Source of the DNA: Pyrinomonadaceae bacterium
Lineage (GTDB): Bacteria; Acidobacteriota; Blastocatellia; Pyrinomonadales; Pyrinomonadaceae
Assembly (NCBI GenBank): GCA_019694345.1
Contig: JAIBCA010000061.1
Span: 1-64,000 of the forward strand
Direction: 5' to 3'
Length of the DNA: 64,000 bases
A model generated the notes under the pieces. It saw only the letters and a list, made by a program, of their open reading frames with translations. It made no database searches and was not told the DNA's origin. The position numbers and the translations under genes were made by a program. Shown piece after piece: positions 26,987-36,212 of this stretch; position 1 is the first letter of the stretch; each line of letters begins with the position of its first letter.

Positions 26987-29900
26987 ATGAGATCACGATC
27001 CATACGCCGCCTCGCCAGAATTTTCACCTCAGCCCTAGCGGTTTCCGTCCTGGTGTCAACGGCGATCGAGGTTCGTCGAACGCTGGCCGACGCCGGACCG
27101 GTTTGGCCGAGCGTCTCGGACACGTTCAGGCCGTCGACGCCGGCGGGCAGGCTGCTGATCGACGATGCGACCGGCCTGCCGGCGGTCGTTCCGATGACGA
27201 TGAACTTTGTCCGCTCGCCGGATAACGGGGGCCCGGACGGCAAGGGGCGCTTTCTGATCGCGGTCAACAGCGGTTACGGCATCGTTTCAAACTCGAAAAC
27301 AAAACCGCAGCAGACACTCTCGGTGATCGACCTCGCGGCCGCCGAACCGAAGATAGTTCAGACCGTCTATTTTCCGGCACCACAAAGCGCCAATGTCGGG
27401 CTGGTTTTCGACCCAGTACTCCAGCACGACGGCAGGTACCGATTTTATGTCGCCGGCGGTTACGAGAACAAGATCTGGCTGATGGGCCTCGATCCAAAGG
27501 CCGCCAAACCGGTCACGCCCGCTAACAAGCCTGACGAGCGGGTCGCGGCACCCTTTATCGACGTCGCCGCGTTTGCCGAGAATGCGCCTTCGCCGAATTA
27601 CAATGACAATGTAGCTGCGGTCTATCCGACCGGCATCGCGCTCGGGCCCGACGGCGAAAGTCTGTATTCAGCAAATGACCTAGCAGATAGTCTCGGCGTC
27701 ATTAGGGACCTGCGCGATACGCGCAAGATCGAACGCGTCAGCCTGCGCCGTCCGGGTTCTGCCCAATTTGTTTATCCTTACGATGTCAAAGTCCTGCCGG
27801 CCGGCAAGCGTGTCGCAAAGATATATGTCTCGCTTTGGGGCGACGGATCGATCGCCGTCGTAAACCCGGCACTCAAAAACCGCGTGACCCACATAACCGT
27901 CGGCCGCCACCCGACGGCGATGATCTTCAACAAGGCAAAATCGCGGTTGATGGTCGTAAATTCTGATGCCGACACAGTCTCGGTAATAGACACGCGTAAC
28001 GACCGCGTTGTCGAAACTATCAATGTAAAATTGGCCGAAAAAGAACAGATCGGCGTGAGTCCCGAGGGACTGGCTCTGAGCGACGATGAAAAGACGCTCT
28101 TTGTGGCGAACGCGCACGCTAATGCCGTCGCCGTAATTGAGTTTGAGGCGAACCCAACGCCGCGTGAACCGTCAAAATTGCGCGGGTTCATCCCGACCGG
28201 TAGTTACGCTTCGGCCGTTGCGGTTGTCGGCGATAAGCTGTTCGTTGCGAACGGCAAGGGAACCGGGATGGAAAATTCGTCGCAGGTGATAAACGATTCC
28301 GGCCTGTACCCGAATATGCCGAATGAGCAGTTTCCGGCACAGAGCTATAACAAACGGGGGATGTACAGTGCCGCGGCCGTCTCGGGCAGCATCAGCCTGA
28401 TCGCGTTGCCGGACGAAAAGCGGCTCTTTACTTACACACAGGCGGTCATGCGCAATGCCGGATTGCTCGGCCGTGAAAAGCGGTCCATTTTTCCCGGCGG
28501 CAAGTCGCCGTTCAAGCATGTCATTTATGTGATTCGGGAGAATCGGACCTATGATCAGGTATTTGGTGATCTTGCCAGCAGCGGCGACGGTACACGCGCT
28601 GACGGCGATCCGTCGGTCGCCATATTCGGCGCGGGCGACAGTGCCCGCTCGCCAAGCGGCGAGGCCCAGAATATTACGCCGAATGCACGCTCGCTTGTGA
28701 TGCGGTTCGGGTTGCTCGACCGCTTCTTCGTCAATGCCGAGGCGAGTCCGGACGGCCATAACTGGTCAACGGCCGCGTTTTCAAATGATTACGTGGATAA
28801 GGCGTTCCGATGGGATTACTCGGGACGCGGCCGAACGTACGACTACGAGGGGTTCAACCGCCTGCCCGCGTACAATCCGCCCGGAGGCCAGCCGCCAGTC
28901 GCTCTTCCTCCGGTATTTGATCTTCCGGCCACGGCTGCCGATGTGGCCGATTTTCAAAAGCGATATGTTCCCTATTTGAACGGGGCCCGTGACATCGCCG
29001 AGCCGGAATCGTTATATCTATGGGATGCGGCCGCTCGTGCGGGCCTGAGTTACCGAAATTACGGCGAGTTTGTCGGAACGGTCTCGGCCGAGGACGTTCG
29101 CGAGTTAAACACACGCAAACCCAAACGCTACCCCGACCTGTCACCGACTGTTACGGCGTTTGCCACGAAAAAGTCGCTCGAGGGCCACATCTCGCCCGGC
29201 GTGAGAAATTTTGACCAAAATACGCCGGACAGCTTCACGACGGACTCGTACCGTGCGTCTCGGACGTCGTCAAGCCCAATCGACCCGGCGATCACCGACG
29301 ATAATATGACTGCGGCATTTCGCGGCAATTCACGTTATGGAGCGTGGGCGGCGGAATTCAAGGGATTTGTCGCTGATCTTAAGGCCGGCAAAGGCGATCG
29401 ATTACCCAATCTCTCGATCGTAAGGTTGTCAAACGATCACACCAGCGGGCTTCGCCGCGGAACGCCGACGCCGCAGTTTTACGTCGCCGAGAACGATTAT
29501 GCCCTTGGCCGCCTCGTCGAGGACGTGTCGAACAGCCCGTATTGGGCCGACACGGCGATATTTGTCGTCGAGGACGATGCGCAGGACGGGCCCGACCACG
29601 TCGACGCCCATCGCTCGCCGGGACTTGTCATTTCGGCGTACAATCGCCCCGGCGCACTCGTACACGAGTTTCATAACACGGTCAGCCTAATTCGCACGAT
29701 CGAACTATGCCTCGGGTTGCCGCCGATGAATTTCATCGACGCCAATGCGACGCCGATCGACATCTTTACCGCCAAGGCTGATCTGAGGCCCTTTACCGCC
29801 GAAATGCCTATTGTCGCGCTCGACAATCTATTCCCGCCCGAAAAGCCTGGTGCGGCGATGGCCTATTACATGGACATGACCGACCGCCAGGATCTGACAC

Positions 29901-30061
29901 ATCAGGATATGGCGGATCCGCGGCAGTTGAACGAGATAATATGGTTTTCGGTCAAGGGAGATACGCCTATGCCGACCGCAATGCGAATGCCCGCATTTGA
30001 CCTGATGACCGCCGGCGTCAGACCCGACGATGACGACGAACGCGAGGCGGGCGAGGACTAA
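26987..30061 (+). CDS. secreted YVTN beta-propeller / phosphoesterase fusion
   Basis: A 1024-residue exported protein. After a signal sequence (about 1-35) comes a YVTN-type propeller (about 60-460: VVNSDADTVSVIDTRNDRVVETI, LFVANAHANAVAVIEF). A phosphoesterase-family domain follows (about 505-1000), which begins HVIYVIRENRTYDQVFGD and includes SPDGHNWST and DTAIFVVEDDAQDGPDHVDAHRSPG. This pairing is annotated as 'bifunctional YVTN / alkaline phosphatase family'. The usual TPNHH segment reads TPNARS here, so one common histidine pair is replaced. Probably periplasmic or surface-bound. The substrate is unknown. Confidence 0.82.
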   Translation: MRSRSIRRLARIFTSALAVSVLVSTAIEVRRTLADAGPVWPSVSDTFRPSTPAGRLLIDDATGLPAVVPMTMNFVRSPDNGGPDGKGRFLIAVNSGYGIVSNSKTKPQQTLSVIDLAAAEPKIVQTVYFPAPQSANVGLVFDPVLQHDGRYRFYVAGGYENKIWLMGLDPKAAKPVTPANKPDERVAAPFIDVAAFAENAPSPNYNDNVAAVYPTGIALGPDGESLYSANDLADSLGVIRDLRDTRKIERVSLRRPGSAQFVYPYDVKVLPAGKRVAKIYVSLWGDGSIAVVNPALKNRVTHITVGRHPTAMIFNKAKSRLMVVNSDADTVSVIDTRNDRVVETINVKLAEKEQIGVSPEGLALSDDEKTLFVANAHANAVAVIEFEANPTPREPSKLRGFIPTGSYASAVAVVGDKLFVANGKGTGMENSSQVINDSGLYPNMPNEQFPAQSYNKRGMYSAAAVSGSISLIALPDEKRLFTYTQAVMRNAGLLGREKRSIFPGGKSPFKHVIYVIRENRTYDQVFGDLASSGDGTRADGDPSVAIFGAGDSARSPSGEAQNITPNARSLVMRFGLLDRFFVNAEASPDGHNWSTAAFSNDYVDKAFRWDYSGRGRTYDYEGFNRLPAYNPPGGQPPVALPPVFDLPATAADVADFQKRYVPYLNGARDIAEPESLYLWDAAARAGLSYRNYGEFVGTVSAEDVRELNTRKPKRYPDLSPTVTAFATKKSLEGHISPGVRNFDQNTPDSFTTDSYRASRTSSSPIDPAITDDNMTAAFRGNSRYGAWAAEFKGFVADLKAGKGDRLPNLSIVRLSNDHTSGLRRGTPTPQFYVAENDYALGRLVEDVSNSPYWADTAIFVVEDDAQDGPDHVDAHRSPGLVISAYNRPGALVHEFHNTVSLIRTIELCLGLPPMNFIDANATPIDIFTAKADLRPFTAEMPIVALDNLFPPEKPGAAMAYYMDMTDRQDLTHQDMADPRQLNEIIWFSVKGDTPMPTAMRMPAFDLMTAGVRPDDDDEREAGED

Positions 30062-30660
30062 TTGGATACAAACACGCGCAGAACGATCGATTGCAGAAAT
30101 CCGATCACAAGCAGCACGATCATCGCCGAGATATCGAACATGCCGATCGGTGGTATCAGGCGCTGAACCGGCAGCAGGATCGGGTCGGTGACGCGCTTTA
30201 CAAAACCAAGAAACGTCCTGGTCGTAAACACGAACCACGACGAGAGAAACCGGATAAAGATGAATAGAACGAGGATGCTGAGCAGTCCGTAAAGCACGAA
30301 CCCGATGAAAACCTTTGGATTACCGTTCGCCACACCCGCCGAAAGTCCGTCGATGACAAAGAACGTGTTTCCGACGATCTGCATTGCAAAGTAGGTAAAG
30401 ACCAGCCCGATAAACATCGACAGCAGTGGTGCAAGCCGCGTGTCGATCCGGTACATCGCAAAAAACCGTGCCGCCGGATACACCCACTTTTCTGTCGCAC
30501 GGCGGACCTTAAAGCCGAAGCGGCCGATCTTGCCGAAGGGGTTTGGATCAGTGTAGTTGAAGGTCAGCCGCAGAAGCAGCATTCCGACAAAAATGCCGAA
30601 AAGGCCCCAAACCACCATACTAACGATCGGATACACCTGTGTGGATAAAAATAGGTTCAT
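30058..30660 (-). CDS. yggT: YggT family membrane protein
   Basis: A 200-residue inner-membrane protein with two pairs of hydrophobic helices. The C-terminal half LGFVKRVTDPILLPVQRLIPPIGMFDISAMIVLLVI is the YggT signature (TDPxLxPxRRxIP, D-x-S). Family members are linked to osmotic protection and, in some lineages, cell division or photosystem biogenesis. It lies directly downstream of yggS on the same strand. Its stop overlaps the convergent phosphoesterase gene by four bases. Confidence 0.9.
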   Translation of the reverse strand: MNLFLSTQVYPIVSMVVWGLFGIFVGMLLLRLTFNYTDPNPFGKIGRFGFKVRRATEKWVYPAARFFAMYRIDTRLAPLLSMFIGLVFTYFAMQIVGNTFFVIDGLSAGVANGNPKVFIGFVLYGLLSILVLFIFIRFLSSWFVFTTRTFLGFVKRVTDPILLPVQRLIPPIGMFDISAMIVLLVIGFLQSIVLRVFVSN

Positions 30661-30666
30661 CGTAAT

Positions 30667-31371
30667 TTACCGCTGATATTCACGTTCGCCAAAAATGGCT
30701 GTACCGACCCGCACAACTGTCGCACCTTCCTCGATCGCAACCTCAAAATCGTGGCTCATCCCCATAGACAATTCGCCCCGTCCGTTGGCGAATGAACCCT
30801 GCTGAGCAAGTTCGTCGCGTATCTCACGCAGCCGTCTGAAATACGGCCGTGTCGCCTCGGGGTCGTCAAAGAACGGCGGCAGGATCATCAGTCCGTCGAA
30901 GCGCAGGCACTTGCATCCTCTTAAAAATGCGGCCAGTTCCGGCAGATCTTCAACGCCGATCCCGGATTTCGTCGCCTCGCGGGCAAGATCGACGTGGACA
31001 AAAACTGAAAGTTCGCCGCGGCCCTCTTCGATACATATACGCTCAAGCCGCTCGGCCAGTTCGAGCGAATCGACAGAGTGGATGACGTCAAAGAGTTGAA
31101 CGGCCTTGCGGGCCTTATTTGACTGCAGATGACCGATCAGATGCCATCTGGCAGCATCACGGCCGATCTCCGCGATCTTTGCCTCGGCTTCCTGCACCTT
31201 GTTTTCGCCCAAAATATTGGCACCGGCCGCGATCGCCTCGAGCAAAACCGGAACAGGGTGCGTCTTGCTAACGGCCACCAGTTTAATATCCGCCGGATCA
31301 CGTCCCGCACGGCGTGCCGAATCATCGATACGGCTGCGGACCGCGGCAAGATCTTGTTTGATATCCGTCAT
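30667..31371 (-). CDS. yggS: YggS family PLP-binding protein
   Basis: Start ATG 31371 (234 residues) is preferred over an ATG 21 bases upstream because MTDIKQDLAAVRSRI matches the family. It folds as an alanine-racemase-like TIM barrel that binds pyridoxal phosphate through the lysine of KLVAVSKTHP. Other landmarks are GENKVQEAEAK, WHLIGHLQSNK and LSMGMSHDFEVAI. The family maintains PLP and amino-acid balance. It forms a pair with yggT six bases downstream and is divergent from tRNA-Leu. Confidence 0.95.
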   Translation of the reverse strand: MTDIKQDLAAVRSRIDDSARRAGRDPADIKLVAVSKTHPVPVLLEAIAAGANILGENKVQEAEAKIAEIGRDAARWHLIGHLQSNKARKAVQLFDVIHSVDSLELAERLERICIEEGRGELSVFVHVDLAREATKSGIGVEDLPELAAFLRGCKCLRFDGLMILPPFFDDPEATRPYFRRLREIRDELAQQGSFANGRGELSMGMSHDFEVAIEEGATVVRVGTAIFGEREYQR

Positions 31372-31407
31372 CGCTAGAATCAAATATAGCAAACACGTTC
31401 GCCAATC

Positions 31408-31436
31408 TTGAATTTCCTCGTCCGAATTCGTATCAT
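31408..31436 (+). promoter_or_regulatory. candidate promoter of tRNA-Leu(CAG)
   Basis: TTGAAT (31408-31413), a 17-base spacer and TATCAT (31431-31436) lie 14 bases before the tRNA. Confidence 0.5.
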
Positions 31437-31449
31437 CATTGTTCGCAAC

Positions 31450-31536
31450 GCGGACGTGGCGGAACTGGTAGACGCGCAGGTCTCAGAAGCCTGTTCTGGT
31501 TACAGAGTGGAAGTTCGATTCTTCTCGTCCGCACCA
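31450..31536 (+). tRNA. tRNA-Leu (anticodon CAG)
   Basis: The acceptor GCGGACG pairs with CGTCCGC (31526-31532). An A discriminator and an encoded CCA (31534-31536) follow. The anticodon loop CTCAGAA carries CAG. A class II variable arm and the T-loop TTCGATTC are present. Confidence 0.95.
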
Positions 31537-31544
31537 TTTCGAAA

Positions 31545-31583
31545 AAAAGGGATAAAGGATGACATCCTTTATCCCTTTTGCAT
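31545..31583 (+). terminator. intrinsic terminator after tRNA-Leu
   Basis: A perfect 17-base-pair inverted repeat (31545-31561 and 31563-31579) starts eight bases after the tRNA, with an A-rich left flank and a TTTT end to the right arm. It is one of the longest perfect stems in the window. Confidence 0.8.
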
Positions 31584-31619
31584 TGCGTCAATGGCCGCAT
31601 TGCGTAAAACTCATAACTG

Positions 31620-32228
31620 ATGCGAAAGGAATTTATCGAGGCACTGAAAACTCACCAGGCGGCGTTTGATATGAGTCTCGACGACGGACAGATCGAGCGG
31701 CTGGCGAACTATTTTGAGCTGATCGGCGAGCACAATCCGATTCTGCATCTCGTCGCACCGATGCCGCCGGATGAGTTCGCCATTCGCCATATTCTCGAGT
31801 CACTGACGATGCTTGAGTACCTGCCAAAGGGGGCGCGATTTGCCGATGTCGGCACGGGCGGCGGTTTGCCCGCGATCCCTTGTCTATTGGTTCGCGGCGA
31901 CCTGAAAGCCGTCCTGATCGAATCAAAAGCGAAAAAGGCCAAGTTTCTCGAACTGGCCATCGAGGCTCTCGGCATTGCCGGCCGGGCCGCGGTCACGAAC
32001 AAGCAATTTCAGGAGGTCGATCCTGCAAATGCCGAAACGATCACCTGCCGGGCCCTCGACAAATTTACTGACAAACTCGCCGGGCTGTTGCGGTGGCGAA
32101 AGCGCAGGCAAATGCTACTCTTCGGCGGCCCGAGCCTTCGCGAGGCTCTGATCAGAAGTAAAGCCGTCTTTATCGAAAAGCTGATGCCTATGTCCGAACA
32201 GCGATACCTGTTCGTCGTTAACCGTTAA
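31620..32228 (+). CDS. rsmG: 16S rRNA 7-methylguanosine methyltransferase RsmG
   Basis: A 202-residue SAM-dependent methyltransferase that modifies G527 (E. coli numbering) of 16S rRNA. The SAM-binding loop is RFADVGTGGGLPAIPCLL (about residues 72-89). The N-terminal helical cap (LANYFELIGEHNPILHL) and IRHILESL (about 56-63) match GidB/RsmG. Its length is typical. It lies between a tRNA terminator and a convergent response-regulator gene. Confidence 0.92.
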   Translation: MRKEFIEALKTHQAAFDMSLDDGQIERLANYFELIGEHNPILHLVAPMPPDEFAIRHILESLTMLEYLPKGARFADVGTGGGLPAIPCLLVRGDLKAVLIESKAKKAKFLELAIEALGIAGRAAVTNKQFQEVDPANAETITCRALDKFTDKLAGLLRWRKRRQMLLFGGPSLREALIRSKAVFIEKLMPMSEQRYLFVVNR

Positions 32229-32234
32229 CCGAAC

Positions 32235-33626
32235 TCAACGAACGTCCAGATCGTACTCGCGCAGACGCCGATAGAGCGTCGACGGCGAGATGCCCAGCAG
32301 TTCGGCCGTCTTGCCGCGGTGCCAGCCTGTCTTTTCGAGGGCACCGATGATCTGCTGGCGTTCGACGTCGCGAAGATTGGACGGCGAGGCATTGTGAAAT
32401 GAACTGTGGCCATTGGTTTGAGGGACGTTGTAGCTGACCGAGACGGTGGCCTTCTCTTGCCTGAACGCGATCTCGGGCGGCAATTCCCGCGGCGTTATCA
32501 TACCGTTGTCGCACAGCAATATCGCCCTCTCTAGACAGTTGCGGAGCTGTCGGACATTTCCGGTCCAGTCAAATGCGCGGAGGGCGTCGATCGTCGCCGG
32601 CGACATTTCGGGTTCGTGAGAACCGGCGAGTTTGTGGAGCAGGTGACGGGCGAGCGGTTCGATATCCTCGCGACGCTCACGCAGCGGCGGAATATTGACC
32701 TCAAAACTATTGATGCGGTACATCAGGTCGGCACGAAAGACTCCGTCGGCCACCGCGGCGTCCTTGTCGCGGTTGGTCGCCGCGACCAGTCTGACGTCCA
32801 CCTCGACCTTTTTGACGCCGCCGACGCGGAAGAACGAACGTGTTTCCAACGCACGCAGCAATTTTGACTGCAGCTGCATCGGCATTTCCATTATCTCGTC
32901 AAGGAACAACGTGCCGCCATCGGCGATCTCGAACAGCCCGAGCTTGCGGGTCCGCGCACCTGAAAATGCTCCGGCCTCGTGGCCGAACAACTCGCTTTCG
33001 AGCAGAGTGTCCTGCAATGCGGCGCAGTTGAGGTCGATGAAGGGTTTATCGCTGCGGCGGCTGAGGCGGTGTATCGCCTGGGCGATCAGTTCTTTGCCGA
33101 CGCCCGAGTCGCCGGTGATCAGTACCGATGTGTCCGACGGCGCCACGCGGTTTACCAGCCGCAGCACCTCTTTCATCTGCGGCGATTCGGCAACGATATC
33201 CGGCAGCGTGGCCGTCGTGCGGGCGATCTGAGCGCGGAGCCGCTGATTGTCGATCTTCAGCTTTTGCTTTTCGGCCGCCTGCGTCACCAACGCCGATAGT
33301 TCGGCGATCCGATACGGTTTGGTCAGATAATCATAGGCACCGAGCTTCATTGCCTCGATCGCGGATTCGACCGTTGCCTGGCCGGTCAGCATTATGACCT
33401 CGGGCGGGTTCTGCGTCCGCTCACGCGTCCGGCGCAGCAGACTTATGCCGTCGAGTCTCGGCATATTGATGTCGCACAGAACAACGTCGTAATCTTGTTC
33501 CTCGATCATCTCCCACGCGGCCTCGCCATCCGGAGCTTCGTGTGTTTCGTGACCCTGTCGGGTCATCTCTTTCTGGACGACGAGCCTCAGATTCTTTTCG
33601 TCGTCGACAACTAGAATTTTCGCCAT
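32235..33626 (-). CDS. sigma-54-dependent response regulator (NtrC family)
   Basis: A 463-residue regulator. The receiver domain (1-120) has its phosphorylation site Asp52 in LCDINMP. The AAA+ domain (about 145-370) has Walker A GDSGVGKE (172-179), Walker B-like GGTLFLDEI and the sigma-54 contact loop GAFSGA (219-224; Ser replaces the usual Thr). The C-terminal Fis-type HTH includes GKTAELLGISPSTLYRRL. It should activate sigma-54 promoters when phosphorylated by the kinase encoded 12 bases upstream. Its target genes cannot be read from the sequence. Confidence 0.95.
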   Translation of the reverse strand: MAKILVVDDEKNLRLVVQKEMTRQGHETHEAPDGEAAWEMIEEQDYDVVLCDINMPRLDGISLLRRTRERTQNPPEVIMLTGQATVESAIEAMKLGAYDYLTKPYRIAELSALVTQAAEKQKLKIDNQRLRAQIARTTATLPDIVAESPQMKEVLRLVNRVAPSDTSVLITGDSGVGKELIAQAIHRLSRRSDKPFIDLNCAALQDTLLESELFGHEAGAFSGARTRKLGLFEIADGGTLFLDEIMEMPMQLQSKLLRALETRSFFRVGGVKKVEVDVRLVAATNRDKDAAVADGVFRADLMYRINSFEVNIPPLRERREDIEPLARHLLHKLAGSHEPEMSPATIDALRAFDWTGNVRQLRNCLERAILLCDNGMITPRELPPEIAFRQEKATVSVSYNVPQTNGHSSFHNASPSNLRDVERQQIIGALEKTGWHRGKTAELLGISPSTLYRRLREYDLDVR

Positions 33627-33638
33627 AGTGGTTGGGGT

Positions 33639-35306
33639 TTATGGGTTTTGTGTTCCGGGACGCTGGACCACAGGTAGGAATATGCTGAACGTCGTGCCTC
33701 GGCCTAAATTAGAACGAACGCTGAGTCGGCCTCCGTGCTCGGAGATAATGCCGTAGCAGACCGAGAGTCCGAGACCGGTTCCCTTACCCACCTCTTTGGT
33801 GGTAAAGAAAGGTTCGAAGATCTTTGACATATTCTCGGACGGGATACCTGTGCCGGTATCAGCGACGTCGAGAACAACACGGTTTGCCTGGCGGCAAGCC
33901 TTGAGTGTCAATTCGCCACCGTCTGGCATCGCGTCGATCGCATTTGTCGCCAGAGCAATTATCGCCTGTTGAATCTGTCCGCCGTCAGCGCTGATGGGCG
34001 GAATGTCGTCAGCGATATCGACGTTTATTGTGATCTGATTTCCGCGCTTCTGGTGTGAGATGAGGTTGGCGGCTGATCTGACGACCTCTGCAATGTCGGT
34101 CATGACACGGTCGCCGGTTCGGACCCTGCTAAAATCGAGCAGGCCGGTTGTGATCGATTTGCATCTGAAGGCCTCGCTCTTGATCAATCCGAGATATTCG
34201 GTCAGGTCGGCCTCGGAATCCGAATCTTTGAATTCACCCTCATGGATCCGCTGCTCAAGCGCCTCGGCGCAAGCCGCGATCGTCGCCAGCGGGTTGTTGA
34301 TCTCATGTACGACGCCGGCCGCGAGACGACCGACGGCGGCCAACTTTTCGGCCCGGCCGATCGCATGTATCGCCTCGACCCTGACGGTCACGTCCTCGCC
34401 GACGGTTATCACGTGTGTGACCTCGCCGGTCTCGCTGCTGCGCATCGGGATCTTGCTGACCATCCAGTGGCGGGTTGACCCGTCATCGGCCACGGTCTGC
34501 TGTTCGATCCGCTCGATCTGACCGGTGCGGAAGGCACGTTCGAATTCCTGACGGAGTCTTCCCTGCGGATACTTGGCCAAAACACTGAAAACATCGCGGC
34601 CGATGGCCGAATCACGCGGTATGCCCTGTACACCGACCTCGCGGTGGCGGTTCCACGTCACGATCTTGTAATCGCGGTCGACAACGTACAGCGATACCGG
34701 CAGAGCGTCCAGCACCGATTCGTTGAACTTGCGATGCTCCTCACGCGCCTGCGTGATCGAATTGTTCAACGCGGATTCGTAATGCGCCGACAGATTGACG
34801 CTCATCGCCGTCAATTGAGTCGCTGCCTCGATCACCCGCGAACGATTTTCGGTACAGTGCCGCTCATCCGCAAACCCTGTCACGATCGCGCCTTTTGTTT
34901 CGCCGTCGATCTGCAGCGGCGAAACATATTCGACAACGTGGCCGCCGCCGCCGAACATAAATTCGTTTCCGTCTCGTTCCGTGTAGCCGATCTGCGGCGG
35001 CATGAATTGCAGCCAACGCTCCAATCGCGGCCTGACCAGGAAATCGCCGGCCACCTCGCCGTCGCGGGTGACGGCGCACGTCACCAGGCCAATGTTCTTC
35101 AACTCGGCAGCAAAAAGGCAGAAATCCGCATCTAAATGAGCACGAAGAGCCTCGACGACCCGGCTCGCCACCTTTTTGGGGTGTACGGTGATGAGCAGGC
35201 TTCGCCCGAGGTCGGCAATGAATTTGAGGTCGCCCGGAGTCTCATTCGGCCTTTGTACGTTCGTGCCGGATATCGCATCCGTATTTTGCGGCGAAGGTGT
35301 CAACAT
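33639..35306 (-). CDS. GAF-PAS sensor histidine kinase
   Basis: A 555-residue soluble kinase with no clear TM segment. An N-terminal GAF-like domain (about 25-175) is followed by PAS (about 190-310, with [19 protein letters not shown]), HisKA with the phospho-acceptor His334 in [13 protein letters not shown], and HATPase_c with DTGTGIPSE and [15 protein letters not shown]. It is NtrB-like in its catalytic half. It is encoded 12 bases upstream of the NtrC-type regulator, so the two form a two-component pair that senses a cytoplasmic cue. Confidence 0.93.
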   Translation of the reverse strand: MLTPSPQNTDAISGTNVQRPNETPGDLKFIADLGRSLLITVHPKKVASRVVEALRAHLDADFCLFAAELKNIGLVTCAVTRDGEVAGDFLVRPRLERWLQFMPPQIGYTERDGNEFMFGGGGHVVEYVSPLQIDGETKGAIVTGFADERHCTENRSRVIEAATQLTAMSVNLSAHYESALNNSITQAREEHRKFNESVLDALPVSLYVVDRDYKIVTWNRHREVGVQGIPRDSAIGRDVFSVLAKYPQGRLRQEFERAFRTGQIERIEQQTVADDGSTRHWMVSKIPMRSSETGEVTHVITVGEDVTVRVEAIHAIGRAEKLAAVGRLAAGVVHEINNPLATIAACAEALEQRIHEGEFKDSDSEADLTEYLGLIKSEAFRCKSITTGLLDFSRVRTGDRVMTDIAEVVRSAANLISHQKRGNQITINVDIADDIPPISADGGQIQQAIIALATNAIDAMPDGGELTLKACRQANRVVLDVADTGTGIPSENMSKIFEPFFTTKEVGKGTGLGLSVCYGIISEHGGRLSVRSNLGRGTTFSIFLPVVQRPGTQNP

Positions 35307-35497
35307 TATGTAGTGGCTTGTTGCCGGAACAGTCGAACCGCCAACTTACGCAGGTTAGGAGACAAAACGATCGAGAGAGATATAGATTTCCCTCTCTTTG
35401 ATTAAAAACAATATTTAACATTTTGTCAAGAAGTTTAACGCCCGGACAAGTTGATTGACACCCCCGGAGATTCACGCAAAAATGGATTGTCGCCTAT

Positions 35498-36196
35498 ATG
35501 TTTGCTCGATCAAGTGAAACACTGCGAATCACGCTGCTCGCTGCCGTTGCGTTGCTGACGCTTCTGGCATTTTCGACGGCGGCCGCGGCGCAGGATCTGG
35601 TCGATAAGACGGTTGCCACGGTCAGTGACGGGACCCGCAGCGAACTCATCACTTACTCGGACATAATGTGGCAGCTGGCACTCGAACCGGGTGTTCAGAT
35701 CGACCCGCCGAAGCGGGATGACCTCAACTCGGCCCTGCTTAGGCTGATCGATCAGCGGTTGTTTGCACTTGAGGCCAATCGGTTGCCGCGGCCCATGCCG
35801 ACCGAAGAGGCGATCAGGGCCGAGATCGACAAGATCGTCAAATTCTTTCCTTCGGCGGCGGCGTTCGAAGCGAGGTTGAAGACGGTCGGTTTCGAATCGA
35901 TAAGCGATGATAATTTTCAACGCCTAATATCGCAGCGTCTGTCGATCGAGGATTACATCGATTTTCGTTTCCGCTCATTCACAGTCGTTACGCCTGAGGA
36001 TGAGTCGAGATACTTTCGGGATGTTTTAGCCCCGGACTTTCGAAAGCGGTTTCCCGGATTGCTGATGCCGACACTCGACGAAAAAAGACGTGACATCAAT
36101 CGCCTGCTAACGGAAGATCGCGTCGCATCGAGACTAGAGAGCTTTCTGGATGACGCAAAGCGACGGGCCGAGATCGACATCATCTCTGAGCCGTAA
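35498..36196 (+). CDS. exported SurA-N-like protein without a PPIase domain
   Basis: A 232-residue protein with a signal peptide (cleavage near AAAQ). The mature part resembles the SurA/PpiD N-terminal chaperone domain: VDKTVATVSDG, an ITYSDIMWQLAL segment and LLRLIDQRLFALEANRL, with long helices to the end. No parvulin or rotamase domain follows, so it would be a chaperone-like periplasmic protein only. The large secreted protein encoded 16 bases downstream could be its client. That is inference. Confidence 0.6.
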   Translation: MFARSSETLRITLLAAVALLTLLAFSTAAAAQDLVDKTVATVSDGTRSELITYSDIMWQLALEPGVQIDPPKRDDLNSALLRLIDQRLFALEANRLPRPMPTEEAIRAEIDKIVKFFPSAAAFEARLKTVGFESISDDNFQRLISQRLSIEDYIDFRFRSFTVVTPEDESRYFRDVLAPDFRKRFPGLLMPTLDEKRRDINRLLTEDRVASRLESFLDDAKRRAEIDIISEP

Positions 36197-36212
36197 TGGC
36201 GAAAGATCCAAA

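Noticed and set aside
35455..35483. TTGACA at 35455 as a promoter for the SurA-N-like gene
   Set aside because: No acceptable -10 box follows at 16-18 bases.
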